The notes under the pieces: model-generated
Seen by the model: the letters and a program-made list of their open reading frames with translations, nothing else
What the model was told of the DNA's origin: nothing
The model's database searches: none
Program-made: the position numbers and the translations under genes
Assembly (NCBI RefSeq): GCF_002355415.1
Contig: NZ_AP014936.1
Location: 2,604,001 to 2,668,000 of the forward strand
Reading direction: 5' to 3'
Length of the DNA stretch: 64,000 nt
From: Sulfurifustis variabilis
GTDB lineage: Bacteria > Pseudomonadota > Gammaproteobacteria > Acidiferrobacterales > Sulfurifustaceae
Shown here: piece after piece, positions 53,974 through 62,298 of the stretch
Position numbering within the stretch: position 1 is the stretch's first letter
Layout: the number at the start of each line of letters is the position of its first letter

Positions 53974-55011
53974 TTAATTTTTTCTACCGAGCGTTTCCGC
54001 CAGCGAGCGCGCATGATCGCGCTGCGCCTCGCAGTGCTTGATGCACAACGGCTGGAAGGAGCCCCGAAACGCCTCGAGTATCACGTCGAACTCATCCGCC
54101 GTCTCATCGGCCATGCGCGCGTCTTTTTTCAGCTCGGCGAGCTCCGCTCGCGCGGTGGCGATGTTGACCCGGCCCAGAACCGCGAGGTGGATGGGCAGTT
54201 GCTGCTCCATGCAGACCAGCAGCCCGGTTTCGTAGGACTTTATCGCTTCTTGCAGGCGATCCGGGTTCTCTTCGGACTCCGCCAGGTGATGCAGCACCGC
54301 GCCGCAATTCATGTGCGTCGCCGCCAGCTCCAGCGCGTGGTCGTCGGCATTGAATACCCGCAACGCGTTCTTGTAGGCGACCACCGATTTCTGCAGGGTC
54401 GTATTGCCTTTCAGCATCAGGCCGTGGGCATGGAAGGTGTTCCCCAGCTGATGCATCGTGCGGGCCCAGTTCTCCGGCGTTTGCTCCCGGTTCCAGACCT
54501 GCAGGGCATGGGTATAGGCGTCGACGGCCCGCTTGAATGACTTCGCGTCGTTCTCCTGGCGGCCGAGGGCCTGGGCGGCCGTGCCCAGGTTGTATTGGGT
54601 CGCGGCCCAATCGGCGGGCGCCGATTCCTGGCTCAGCACTTCCAGCGCGAGCTCGAAGGCCCCTATCGCCTTGCGGTACAGGGCCTCGTCCCTGAATTGC
54701 TGCGCCTGGGCGGCCAGAATATTGCCGAGGGCATTCTGCGTCTGCGCCCATTCCAGCGGCGCCTGCTGCCGAAAATCATCTTCGGCGAGCTCTCTTTCGA
54801 ATACCTCGCGCGCCGGATCGAGCAGGGAGCCGCGATACCGGTGCTGCTCGAAATTGCCCCGGGTGTGAATGAAGTTGTCGGGCTCGGTGACCTGGGTGTC
54901 GGGCCAGATGTGGACGGGATCGGGGTCGATCAGCTTGCCGACGAAGTGTTGCAGTGCCTTTTCCAGCGCCTTGTTGTCTGGAAAGAACACATAATTATTT
55001 GAGTATTTCAT
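53974..55011 (-). CDS. Tetratricopeptide-repeat protein linked to apr genes
   Basis: 345 residues from ATG 55011 (MKYSNNYVFFPDNKALEKAL). The central 230 residues are TPR-like pairs of helices: EWAQTQNALGNILAAQAQQF, DWAATQYNLGTAAQALGRQE, NWARTMHQLGNTFHAHGLML and LAATHMNCGAVLHHLAESEE. No signal peptide. Its start overlaps the end of the FKBP gene by 17 bp, so the two are coupled. A scaffold or adaptor in the apr/FKBP operon is likely from context. The partner is unknown. Confidence 0.85.
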   Translation of the reverse strand: MKYSNNYVFFPDNKALEKALQHFVGKLIDPDPVHIWPDTQVTEPDNFIHTRGNFEQHRYRGSLLDPAREVFERELAEDDFRQQAPLEWAQTQNALGNILAAQAQQFRDEALYRKAIGAFELALEVLSQESAPADWAATQYNLGTAAQALGRQENDAKSFKRAVDAYTHALQVWNREQTPENWARTMHQLGNTFHAHGLMLKGNTTLQKSVVAYKNALRVFNADDHALELAATHMNCGAVLHHLAESEENPDRLQEAIKSYETGLLVCMEQQLPIHLAVLGRVNIATARAELAELKKDARMADETADEFDVILEAFRGSFQPLCIKHCEAQRDHARSLAETLGRKN

Positions 55012-55501
55012 TGATGTCCGGATCGGCACCGACCGCGCCGCCACACTCGATCTCTTCTTCGGTGGCGTCGCGTACCGACAGCACTTCGATGGTGAACATC
55101 ACGTCGCGACCGCTGAGCGGGTTGTTGCCGTCCACGGTCACGGTCTTGTCGTCCACGCGCGTGACGATGAAGTTCCGGGTCTGACCTTTCGCATTTTCCA
55201 TGGTAATGGTCAGGCCCACTTCCCGGTATTCCTCCGGAACGTTGTCGATGTGATCGGTGAATACCAGAGATTCGTCTCTCGGTCCGTATACCCTGTCCAC
55301 GTCGATGGGGACATCGATGGTATCGCCGACCTTCTTTCCCTTGAGCTGCGCCTGGACCTGCTCGGACAGGACGTCATTGGCCCCGTGCACGTAGGCCAGG
55401 GGATATTCCACCGTTCTCAGTATCGTGCCGGTCTTCACGTCGACGACGCGGTAGTTCAGCTCGACGAACTTCAGATTTTCGATAGTATCGGTCATGAGCA
55501 T
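54995..55501 (-). CDS. SlyD-like FKBP-type peptidyl-prolyl isomerase
   Basis: 168 residues from ATG 55501, whose codon overlaps the previous stop (TGATG); ATG 55495 is an alternative. FKBP with an insert-in-flap as in SlyD: LNYRVVDVKTGTILRTVEYP, the flap region AYVHGANDVLSEQVQAQLKG, VDRVYGPRDESLVFTDHIDN, then VDDKTVTVDGNNPLSGRDVM. It lacks the His-rich metal-binding tail of SlyD but ends with Cys (IECGGAVGAD). Could chaperone AprAB maturation (inference from position). Coupled to both neighbours. Confidence 0.85.
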   Translation of the reverse strand: MLMTDTIENLKFVELNYRVVDVKTGTILRTVEYPLAYVHGANDVLSEQVQAQLKGKKVGDTIDVPIDVDRVYGPRDESLVFTDHIDNVPEEYREVGLTITMENAKGQTRNFIVTRVDDKTVTVDGNNPLSGRDVMFTIEVLSVRDATEEEIECGGAVGADPDINEILK

Positions 55502-55854
55502 CAGAAAAGTGTTGCGCCGAAGATCTTCAGCTTGCCGTTCTCGTACCCCAGCACCAGCCGGCCCAGCCATTCGCCTTCCAGCTTCGTGTTCTTCTGCTTG
55601 TACAGCACCGTGATGTATTCGCCGCGACGGATGGTTCCGAGATTGATGATTTCCTCGGACAGGTTCTTGGTGAGCTTGGCCCGGGCGAACTGCTTGCCCA
55701 GCTCCATTTCGTTCGCGCCCTGGATGAACGAGGACGAGAAATTCCGAGTGAAGGCGCCGTAATTCTCCTCGTTGGAGTACTTCACGAGATCCCGCCACAT
55801 GGGATTGGCGACCTCGAACAGCTCCTCATCGGTCATTTCGAAGATTTTCTTCAT
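55501..55854 (-). CDS. Unknown protein downstream of aprA
   Basis: 117 residues from ATG 55854 (MKKIFEMTDEELFEVANPMW). Contains LVKYSNEENYGAFTRNFSSS, EMELGKQFARAKLTKNLSEE and a beta-rich end (GTIRRGEYITVLYKQKNTKL, GYENGKLKIFGATLF). The layout (short helices, then an anti-parallel sheet) resembles a small NTF2-like or DUF domain, but I do not recognise it. It lies 108 bp after aprA on the same strand, behind a hairpin, and is translationally coupled to the SlyD-like gene. Candidate apr-associated factor. Confidence 0.75.
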   Translation of the reverse strand: MKKIFEMTDEELFEVANPMWRDLVKYSNEENYGAFTRNFSSSFIQGANEMELGKQFARAKLTKNLSEEIINLGTIRRGEYITVLYKQKNTKLEGEWLGRLVLGYENGKLKIFGATLF

Positions 55855-55924
55855 ACTCGATACCGAAACGAAACGAATAAAAAAAGCCAGCAAATAGAAT
55901 TTGGTGGCTTTAAAAGAGGCGGTT

Positions 55925-55948
55925 CGGCCTGAACTCGCGTTCAGGCCG
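55925..55948 (-). terminator. Hairpin between aprA and the downstream gene
   Basis: A perfect 10-bp stem (CGGCCTGAAC / GTTCAGGCCG) with a TCGC loop, 15 bp after the aprA stop. The T-rich stretch after it (CTCTTTT) is weak and offset by about ten bases. It may act as a partial terminator or an RNA-processing barrier that lowers expression of the three downstream genes relative to aprBA. Confidence 0.6.
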
Positions 55949-55962
55949 TACGCCGTATGGCT

Positions 55963-57852
55963 TTAACCCGCTTTCGCTGTCTTCTCTTTGTCGTCCACCA
56001 GGTGATAAAGCGGCGCCTTCTCCATCGTGTACTGGCCGGTCTTGCGGTCGCGGCGAGAAACAGTCAGGCAGTGCCAGTTCTTATCATCCAGCTTCATGAA
56101 GTCGCCGCGGTAGTAGTAACCCGGCCAGCGAGTCTCTTCACGGAACAGCGTATGCTGGAACACGCACTCGGACGTGCGAATGCGGTGGTACAGCTCCCAT
56201 GCACGCAACAGCTCGTGAATGTCGGCTGCGCCCATGCCGTTATGCCAGTCTTCCTCGAGCCATTTCAGCTTCTTCAGGCCGATCTTGAGGAGATTGCCGT
56301 TGGTCATGTAGTTCACGCCGAAACCACCGCAGTACTCGTCCATCAGCTTCTGCAGGCGATCCAGGCCCTGCCGCGGGTTGATGAAGTTCGGGTTCACGGT
56401 CCCGGCGACCACTTCGTTGCTGTACACCCGGTAGGTCTCGAGCGGCTTGTAGATCTTCTCCCGCAGCTCCTCGATCTGCCTGTCCGAGACGCGAATGCCC
56501 TCGGCCTTGCCGTCGTCGATGTACTTGCAGGCGGCCTTGGCGGCCAGACGACCCTCGGTGAAGGACCCGGACGAGAACGCGTGCGGCGTGCCGCCGATCG
56601 CGTCACCCGCGCCGAACAGGCCTTCGACGGTCATCATGCGGTTGTAGCCCCAGAAGTACTCCGGCGGCGACACGTCTTCCGGACCGGAGGCCCAGCCGCC
56701 GCAACCGGTGGCGTGCGAGCCCATGACGTACGGCTCGGAGGTCGTCAGCTCGGGGTTTTCGTACTTCGGATCCACGTTGGTCGCCGCCCACAGCACCGCC
56801 TGGCCCACGGTCATGCCCAGGAAGTTGTGCCAGCCGATCTCCTCCAGATGCGGATCCTGGAAGGCTTCCATGGTCACCATGTGGATCGGACCGCGGCCGG
56901 CGTTGACCTCGCTGATCAGCGCGTGGTTGCGCAGGCAGGTCGGGATCGGCCGATGCGTCAGGTGCGACGCCTCCGGATCGAGGTATTCCTTGCCGACCAT
57001 TTCCTGGAGCTGCGGCCACCACTTCTCTTCGTACTTCTCGCCCAGGCCGTTCTGGGTATAGGTCTTCAGGTGCAGGAAGTAGGCGCCCACCGGACCGTAG
57101 CCGTCCTTGAAGCGGGCCAGCACGATGCGGTTCTCCATCTGGGTCATCTTCGCGCCGGCATCGATCATGAGGCCGTACGCCGAGCCCGAGGACCACGGCG
57201 CGTACCACACGCGACCGGCGCCTTCACCCACGGAGCGCGGCTTGAAGATGTTGGAGGCGCCACCGGCACCGACGATCACGGTCTTGGACTTGAACACGTG
57301 ATAGTTGCCGGTACGCACGTTGAAGCCCACGGCGCCGGCGATGCGGTTTTCCTTGGCCTCGTCCAGCAGCAGGTGCGTCACGCAGATGCGGTTGTACACC
57401 TTGTCGGCGGACCGCTTCGCGGCCTCGGCGACGATCGGCTTGTAGGACTCGCCGTGGATCATGATCTGCCAGCGGCCTTCGCGCTGATAGCTGCCTTTCT
57501 TCTTGTTGCGCATGATCGGCAGACCCCATTCCTCGAACTGATGAACGGCGGAGTCCACGTGGCGCGCCATGTCGAACGCCAGATCCTCGCGCACCATCCC
57601 CATCAGGTCGATGCGCGCGTAACGGACGTGATCCTCGGGGTTGTTCTCGCCGAAGCGGGCGCCCATGTAGCAGTTGATCGCGTACAGGCCCTGGGCCACC
57701 GCACCGGAACGGTCGATATTGGCCTTCTCGGCGATGACGATCTTCTTGTCCCGGCCCCAGTAGCGCGCTTCGAACGCGGCACCGGTGCCGCCGAGGCCCG
57801 CGCCGACGACGAGGACGTCGATGTTGTCTTCAACGATTGTCTTGTAGCCCAT
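55963..57852 (-). CDS. aprA: Adenylylsulfate reductase alpha subunit
   Basis: 629 residues from ATG 57852, the codon overlapping the aprB stop (TAATG). FAD-binding flavoprotein of the APS reductase: VLVVGAGLGGTGAAFEARYW (residues 13-32), QGLYAINCYMGARFGENNPE, GAGGASNIFKPRSVGEGAGR, and FGAGDAIGGTPHAFSSGSFT. The active-site residues expected from the structural family lie in VNAGRGPIHMVTMEAF and WWPQLQEMVGKEYLDPE. In sulfur oxidisers it works in reverse, making APS from sulfite and AMP. Length (629) fits the family. Operon aprM-aprB-aprA. Confidence 0.97.
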   Translation of the reverse strand: MGYKTIVEDNIDVLVVGAGLGGTGAAFEARYWGRDKKIVIAEKANIDRSGAVAQGLYAINCYMGARFGENNPEDHVRYARIDLMGMVREDLAFDMARHVDSAVHQFEEWGLPIMRNKKKGSYQREGRWQIMIHGESYKPIVAEAAKRSADKVYNRICVTHLLLDEAKENRIAGAVGFNVRTGNYHVFKSKTVIVGAGGASNIFKPRSVGEGAGRVWYAPWSSGSAYGLMIDAGAKMTQMENRIVLARFKDGYGPVGAYFLHLKTYTQNGLGEKYEEKWWPQLQEMVGKEYLDPEASHLTHRPIPTCLRNHALISEVNAGRGPIHMVTMEAFQDPHLEEIGWHNFLGMTVGQAVLWAATNVDPKYENPELTTSEPYVMGSHATGCGGWASGPEDVSPPEYFWGYNRMMTVEGLFGAGDAIGGTPHAFSSGSFTEGRLAAKAACKYIDDGKAEGIRVSDRQIEELREKIYKPLETYRVYSNEVVAGTVNPNFINPRQGLDRLQKLMDEYCGGFGVNYMTNGNLLKIGLKKLKWLEEDWHNGMGAADIHELLRAWELYHRIRTSECVFQHTLFREETRWPGYYYRGDFMKLDDKNWHCLTVSRRDRKTGQYTMEKAPLYHLVDDKEKTAKAG

Positions 57853-58334
57853 TAGTAGTACACCCCTGCTTTGAGTGAGAGCCCGGCGGACTTCAGCGTC
57901 CGGATGTCCCCGTCGTCCATGCGGATGTACTTGGGCTCCTTATATAAGAGTTGGCTCGCGCGCATTTCCTTGCTGGGCGCGGGCTCCGCCTTCAGATCCG
58001 GGAACCCGGTGCCCCACGGCTTGGTCGTGATCGGCGCCACGAGGTCCATGTCCTTCTTGCCGTTGCGGAACTTGATGCGCCACGAAATGATGCCTTTCTC
58101 TTCGTCGCGGTGCACGCGCACCGAGTGACCCAGCGGCGCGAAGTCCGCGTAGCCGCGAACGTCGATCGCGTGGTGCGGGCAGGCCTTCACGCAGGAATAG
58201 CACTCCCAGCACATGTTGGGCTCGATGTTGTAGGCACGCCGAAGCGACTTGTCGATGTGCATGATGTCCGACGGGCAGATGTCGACGCACTGTCCGCACC
58301 CGTCACAACGCGTCATGTATACGAATGTTGGCAT
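57852..58334 (-). CDS. aprB: Adenylylsulfate reductase beta subunit
   Basis: 160 residues from ATG 58334. Ferredoxin-like domain with two [4Fe-4S] clusters: CDGCGQCVDICPSDIM (residues 10-25) and CWECYSCVKACPHHAI (42-57). The C-terminal half (GYADFAPLGHSVRVHRDEEK, RGNG-like FRNGKKDMDLVAPITTKPWG) wraps the alpha subunit. It shuttles electrons between AprA FAD and the membrane (AprM or QmoABC). Stop overlaps the aprA start; 36 bp after aprM. Confidence 0.97.
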   Translation of the reverse strand: MPTFVYMTRCDGCGQCVDICPSDIMHIDKSLRRAYNIEPNMCWECYSCVKACPHHAIDVRGYADFAPLGHSVRVHRDEEKGIISWRIKFRNGKKDMDLVAPITTKPWGTGFPDLKAEPAPSKEMRASQLLYKEPKYIRMDDGDIRTLKSAGLSLKAGVYY

Positions 58335-58370
58335 GATCTTCTCTCTCGTATAGCGATAGTTGAAGAATCG

Positions 58371-59222
58371 TTAGTAGTGGCTCGGCCGCTCGCGGCGGAT
58401 ACCCGGCCCCATGTTGGGCGGGTTCTTGCCCATGTACTCGGCAAGATCCGGAAACTTTCTCTGCACCTCGGGATCGCGCGGATCGTAGTCGAAGGGCAGG
58501 TCTTCTCTCGAGCCGTCGGCGCGGGTGACGCGCTTTTGAAAGGCGGCCGCGGGCTTGAAGAACATGTGCGCGAACTTGGACCAATACACGCCGCCGAACA
58601 ACACGACGCCGGAGAGGGCGAACAGAACCAGGAACAGCGTCGACCAGCCGCTGATGCCGCGGTACTGCGTGAACGACCAGAGCAACGCGAAGGTCGCCGT
58701 CGCGAGCAGCGAGAGGATGAAGAGATCCGCGCGCTCCAGACGCCACCAGGTGAGGCCTTCCGCCGAGACGTCGACCCGGATGAAGAACCAGAACCAGTAT
58801 CCGCCGACGGCGAGCATCAGCGCGCCGATGTGCCAGAGCTGCGGCAGGATGGCCGGCGCCGGCGTCTCCGGGGTGGGATAACCGAAGATCAGGATCGCGG
58901 TGGTCGCGACGAAAATGATGGTGCCCCACATGGTCAGCAGATGGGAAAGTCTGCGCCGGGGATTGCAGAATTCACCGGAAGTCGCCACTTCGTTCAACAG
59001 AACGGACGCGGCGATGACCGCTTTCTCTCCGACTCCGACTTGACGCTTTGCGTTCTTCTTTTCTTTCTCCGCATTCAGGAAAAAGTACTTCGCGCTCTTC
59101 TTGTGCATCATGTCGAGTATGGTCCCCACGATCACCAGCAGGACCATTAGAATGATGTACCCTTGCATGACGGCAACGGGTATGTTGGCCGAAAGCTCGG
59201 CGAAGGGATTGCTCGTGAACAT
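58371..59222 (-). CDS. aprM: AprM membrane anchor of APS reductase
   Basis: 283 residues from ATG 59222. About six membrane helices (near 15-35, 95-115, 125-150, 165-185, 195-220); sequence PVAVMQGYIILMVLLVIVGT and LWHIGALMLAVGGYWFWFFI. Ends in a soluble Pro-rich tail (GPGIRRERPSHY). Membrane protein AprM replaces Qmo as the quinone-side partner in sulfur-oxidising bacteria; no qmo genes are seen. First gene of the operon, 363 bp of leader upstream. Confidence 0.9.
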   Translation of the reverse strand: MFTSNPFAELSANIPVAVMQGYIILMVLLVIVGTILDMMHKKSAKYFFLNAEKEKKNAKRQVGVGEKAVIAASVLLNEVATSGEFCNPRRRLSHLLTMWGTIIFVATTAILIFGYPTPETPAPAILPQLWHIGALMLAVGGYWFWFFIRVDVSAEGLTWWRLERADLFILSLLATATFALLWSFTQYRGISGWSTLFLVLFALSGVVLFGGVYWSKFAHMFFKPAAAFQKRVTRADGSREDLPFDYDPRDPEVQRKFPDLAEYMGKNPPNMGPGIRRERPSHY

Positions 59223-59585
59223 TAAGTTATCCTCTGTAACGCGATTGAATTTTTGTGCTGCCGTGATGCCTGTCGAAAAGAATTCCCGCGAGGACCGCGA
59301 TGATCGTCAGAACGATGTGGACCTGTCTGGGGATTGCCGGCGATGTTTCGAAAGACCCCCAATGTCTGCCCGTCTTGATCTGGTACTACGACGGCCGCCT
59401 CAAGCGCCTGCTACCGATCGACCCTTGCGTACGGCCGGCTATCGATTTCGGCGGCAAAACATATAGTGAAAACGTAGTCGTATCAAGCCTTTTACCGGGC
59501 GCGCGGGGGCAAATCTGGGGGATGGGTAATCGAATAATATGATCTGCCCGTAATGATCTTTTATATCGATCGCGGCTAATGCTCT
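59223..59585. promoter_or_regulatory. Upstream region of the apr operon
   Basis: 363 bp before aprM (minus strand). Locally A+T-rich: TATATATATGAATCTATAG near 59586-59604 and TATAGTGAAAACGTAGTC near 59462. It contains the likely apr promoter(s), but I cannot fix a -10/-35. No gene or tRNA was seen. It ends at the truncated ABC ATPase copy. Confidence 0.5.
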
Positions 59586-60209
59586 TTATATATATGAATC
59601 TATAGATTGGGGCACGCTTCGGCCAGCGATGCCCCCACGTCCCGCCCGCCCGCTGGGCCGCAAACTACGCGGCCTTGGTCGTCTCGAAGCCGGCGTTTTT
59701 CCACCCGGGCCCATACCGCCGAGAACGCTGTACGACCGCCGATAGCCGAGGCGCCTCACCAGGCTCGCGGCGATATCGAGCCGCCGGCGCATGCCGCCCG
59801 ACCAGGTCCGCACCTGGCGCCCGGCGGCCTCGGCGAGCCCGAAGGCCTCGAGCAGCTCTCTTGCTCGCGCCCGCGCGCCGGCCCAGGTGAAGCCGAGGAG
59901 GCGCGCGACGAGCACGAGGTTCTCGTGTCCCGTCAGGTCCTCGTCCACGGAGGCGAACTGGCCCGTGAGGCTCACCTTGGCACGGACGGCGGCGGCGTCC
60001 TTGACCACGTCGAGGCCGAGCACGGACGCCGAACCGCCGTCCGGCTTGAGCAATGTCGCGAGCACGCGGATCGTCGTGGTCTTGCCGGCCCCGTTCGGGC
60101 CGAGCAGGCCATACACGGCGCCGCGACCGATCTCGAGGTCGATCCCGGCGACCGCGCGCGTGCTGCCGAAGGTCTTCTGCAGAATCCTGGTCTCGATGGC
60201 GGGTGTCAT
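59586..60209 (-). pseudogene. Truncated second copy of the DrrA-like ATPase gene
   Basis: From ATG 60209 the first 151 codons match the gene at 52263: Walker [14 protein letters not shown] and the signature [16 protein letters not shown] are kept. After codon 151 (about 59757) homology stops abruptly; the following 56 codons ([20 protein letters not shown] onward) are unrelated and Walker B is lost. It cannot form a working ATPase. Same strand as the intact copy. Confidence 0.88.
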
Positions 60210-60294
60210 TCGGGAATCCCTGTGGCGGTCCTGACGGGGGCGGAAGGTGTAAACGCCCGGTGCGACAGAGACTGCCTTGGAGGCGGAAAGTGAC
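59757..60294. repeat. Direct repeat, copy 2
   Basis: Matches 52773-53310 at an offset of 6,984 bp. Coding part nearly identical (a few percent differences, mostly third positions); leader (60210-60294) more diverged but still recognisable (GTGTAAACGCCCGG vs AGTATAAACGCCCGG). The repeats are in the same orientation and flank the apr region. Confidence 0.88.
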
Positions 60295-60412
60295 CGCGCT
60301 TGTGGACAAGCTTGGACTTCCCATCTTGCTGACCGCCGTCGTTCCGGGCACGGTTCCTCCCTCCGCTACTGTAGAATCCCGCGATCGCATTTCATAAAGC
60401 GACGTCACCCAG

Positions 60413-60730
60413 GTGACTTTAACGCTCGATCCCGTCGAAGTCCGCGTCCTCGGCTGTCTGGTGGAGAAAGAACTCACGACGCCCGACGGCTATCCGCTCT
60501 CGCTGGCGGCGTTGACAGCGGCCTGCAATCAGAGGTCGAGCCGCGAGCCGGTGATGAACCTCGACGAAGCGACCGTGCTCGACAAAGTGAATGCGCTCAT
60601 CGAGAAGCATCTGGTCAGCGAACGTAGCGGTGCCGGCAGCCGCGTTGCGAAGTTCGTGCACCGCCTCACCGGCCACCTGCGAGAGGCCGAAGATTTTTCG
60701 CAGCCGCAGCGGGCGGCTCTGGGACCGTAA
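60413..60730 (+). pseudogene. YceH/DUF480-like protein, truncated by an IS element
   Basis: GTG start at 60413. LDPVEVRVLGCLVEKELTTP, LAALTAACNQRSSREPVMNL and NALIEKHLVSERSGAGSRVA are the N-terminal winged-helix half of DUF480/YceH (full length about 215 residues). Only 105 residues remain. The frame breaks off after EDFSQPQRAALGP, where the IS terminal repeat begins (60725), and the C-terminal half is not found on the other side. So the gene is broken and its 3' end is lost from this locus. Confidence 0.82.
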
Positions 60731-60739
60731 GCTTCCCCG

Positions 60740-61561
60740 TCAAGCAGACACTCCAGAAGTAGAACTTCGCCGTTCCAACACCTGTTGCCGGTACATCATC
60801 GGCGGTATGCGGTTCAACGACCGGTGCGGTCGCTCCGCGTTGTAACTGCACAGCCACCACCACACCATCTCCCGCACCTGGTCGAGATCCTCGAACAGGT
60901 AGGCATCGAGCAGCTCGTGACGCAGGCTGCGGTTGAAGCGTTCGACGAAGGCGTTCTGGTTCGGCTTGCCCGGCGCGATGTAGGCGAGCTCGATGCCGTG
61001 GCCGGCGCACCACTTAACGAGGCGCTGCGCGGTGAACTCTGGCCCGTTGTCGAGCCGCAGGCGCTTGGGCAGGCCGCGCCAGGCCTTGAGCTGCTCGAGC
61101 ACGCGGATAACCCGCTCGGCCGGGAGGTTGGTGTCCACCTCGATCGCCAGAGCCTCGCGGGCGCCTTCGTCCAGGATGTTGAGCAGGCGGAAGGTCCGCC
61201 CGCGGTAAAGGGCATCGCTCATGAAGTCGAGCGCCCAGACGGTGTTGATGGCCGATGGCGCCTGAAGCGGCAAGGAATCGCGTTTGGGAAGCCGCTTCTT
61301 GGTACGCCGGGGCAGGTTGAGCTTGAGCGCGCGGTAGACCCGCCACACCCGTTTGTGGTTCCAGGGGTGGTTCTGCACCCGCTTCAGATGGTCAAAACAC
61401 ATCCAGAACCCCCAGCGGTGATGCCGTTCGACCACACCGCTCAGTGCCGCGATGACCTCGCGGTCGCGCTCGGCGGCGGGCACGGGCACCCGGTAATAGG
61501 CCGCCCGGGAGAGCCCGACCGCCGTACAGGCCCGTCGCACCGCTAACCCGTGTTGTCCCAC
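60740..61561 (-). CDS. IS3-family transposase OrfB (DDE integrase domain)
   Basis: 273 residues if read from the GTG at 61561; in life probably made as an OrfAB fusion by -1 frameshifting. DDE core: first Asp in TVWALDFMSDALYRGRTFRL, second in RLRLDNGPEFTAQRLVKWCA, Glu in NQNAFVERFNRSLRHELLDA. The HTH_21 region (HRWGFWMCFDHLKRV) precedes it. The C-terminal NAERPHRSLNRIPPMMYRQQ block is characteristic of IS3/IS407 relatives. It looks intact, so the element may be active. Confidence 0.93.
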   Translation of the reverse strand: MGQHGLAVRRACTAVGLSRAAYYRVPVPAAERDREVIAALSGVVERHHRWGFWMCFDHLKRVQNHPWNHKRVWRVYRALKLNLPRRTKKRLPKRDSLPLQAPSAINTVWALDFMSDALYRGRTFRLLNILDEGAREALAIEVDTNLPAERVIRVLEQLKAWRGLPKRLRLDNGPEFTAQRLVKWCAGHGIELAYIAPGKPNQNAFVERFNRSLRHELLDAYLFEDLDQVREMVWWWLCSYNAERPHRSLNRIPPMMYRQQVLERRSSTSGVSA

Positions 61562-61596
61562 CAGGTAGGCCGCCGATTCGCGGCGCTCGGCGGGGC

Positions 61597-61863
61597 TCAG
61601 TGCTTTTTTTGGATGAGATCCTTAAGCGCGTGGTTCTCGAGCGAGAGCTCGGCGAACATGCGCTTCAACCGGGCGTTCTCCGTCTCGAGCTCCTTCATGC
61701 GCTTGAGCTCCGCGACGTCGAGGCCCCCGTACTTGGCCTTCCACTTGTAGTACGTCGCCGAGCTGATGCCGTGTCTTCGCCAGATCTCGTTCACCGGCAC
61801 GCCCGACTCCGCCTCCCTGAGGATCGCCACGATCTGGCTCTCCGTGAACCGCGATTTCTTCAT
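61597..61863 (-). CDS. IS3-family transposase OrfA
   Basis: 88 residues from ATG 61863: MKKSRFTESQIVAILREAES, then RRHGISSATYYKWKAKYGGL, a helix-turn-helix, followed by the leucine-zipper-like ELKRMKELETENARLKRMFA. Ends LIQKKH just after the slippery sequence A AAA AAG. Binds the terminal repeats as part of the OrfAB transposase. Confidence 0.93.
   Translation of the reverse strand: MKKSRFTESQIVAILREAESGVPVNEIWRRHGISSATYYKWKAKYGGLDVAELKRMKELETENARLKRMFAELSLENHALKDLIQKKH
61603..61609 (-). promoter_or_regulatory. Programmed -1 frameshift site A AAA AAG
   Basis: Read on the minus strand within ATC CAA AAA AAG CAC TGA. The -1 frame continues GCA CTG AGC CCC GCC GAG without a stop into orfB (ALSPAERRESAAYLVGQHG), so the fused OrfAB protein can be produced. 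Heptamer matches the canonical IS3-family signal. Confidence 0.88.
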
Positions 61864-61939
61864 TGTTCGAACCCCCTGACACGTTAAGATTGCCAGAAAG
61901 TTCTACTTGCCGCTTGTCTACGAGGCGGGGAAGCTTACG

Positions 61940-62298
61940 GATGGAGTTACGGGCTGGGCGCATGGACGAGGCGGAAAATCAGTGAAATTGACGTTGCGGC
62001 ATGAACACCGGTCAAGCCCAAGCGCCGGGCGGGAATATTAGGGAAAGCTGTGATCTGACCCGAATTGCTGGGGCGCGGGGGGATTCGAAGTGCAACACAT
62101 CCGGCCTCTATTTACTACGGGTAGCTCGCTTCACCATTGTCGTGAACCCTCGCAAACCATTCAGTACACCTTCGCTTTAAGCACGACTCACAGGCCCCGA
62201 GCAATAACGTCGATGCAACCGAAAAAGTAGGGAATGAATAATGCCGGAGTCTTCATTAGCTACTTCGTGCATGATGAGCCGCTCGAGAACAATCGGTG
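61940..62298. other. 359-bp gap at the IS/accessory junction
   Basis: Base composition drops visibly in G+C here. Just after the IS a minus/plus-strand remnant reads DGVTGWAHGRGGKSVKLTLR on the + strand (to a TAG near 62040) without a start codon; it may be the 3' end of a gene cut by the IS-linked deletion. Otherwise no feature is recognised. No tRNA structure was found. Confidence 0.4.

Larger units (their letters stand above)
60725..61939 (-). mobile_element. IS3-family insertion sequence (IS407/IS51-like group)
   Basis: 1,215 bp bounded by a perfect 15-bp inverted repeat (CCGTAAGCTTCCCCG at 60725-60739; its complement at 61925-61939), with further inner repeat (AAGTAGAACTT at about 60755-60765 and 61897-61907). 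Contains orfA (61597-61863) and orfB (60740-61561) on the minus strand. No matching target duplication is evident in the immediate flanks (GGGA before, ATGG after), consistent with deletion of one side. Confidence 0.88.

Noticed and set aside
55963-57855. A 632-codon + strand frame antisense to aprA
   Set aside because: Shadow frame; His/Val/Leu-rich translation without domain features, and aprA is certain.
62050-62200. Possible tRNA or attachment site (GGGGATTCGAAGT string near 62080)
   Set aside because: The string resembles a T-loop, but no matching acceptor, D or anticodon stems could be drawn around it.
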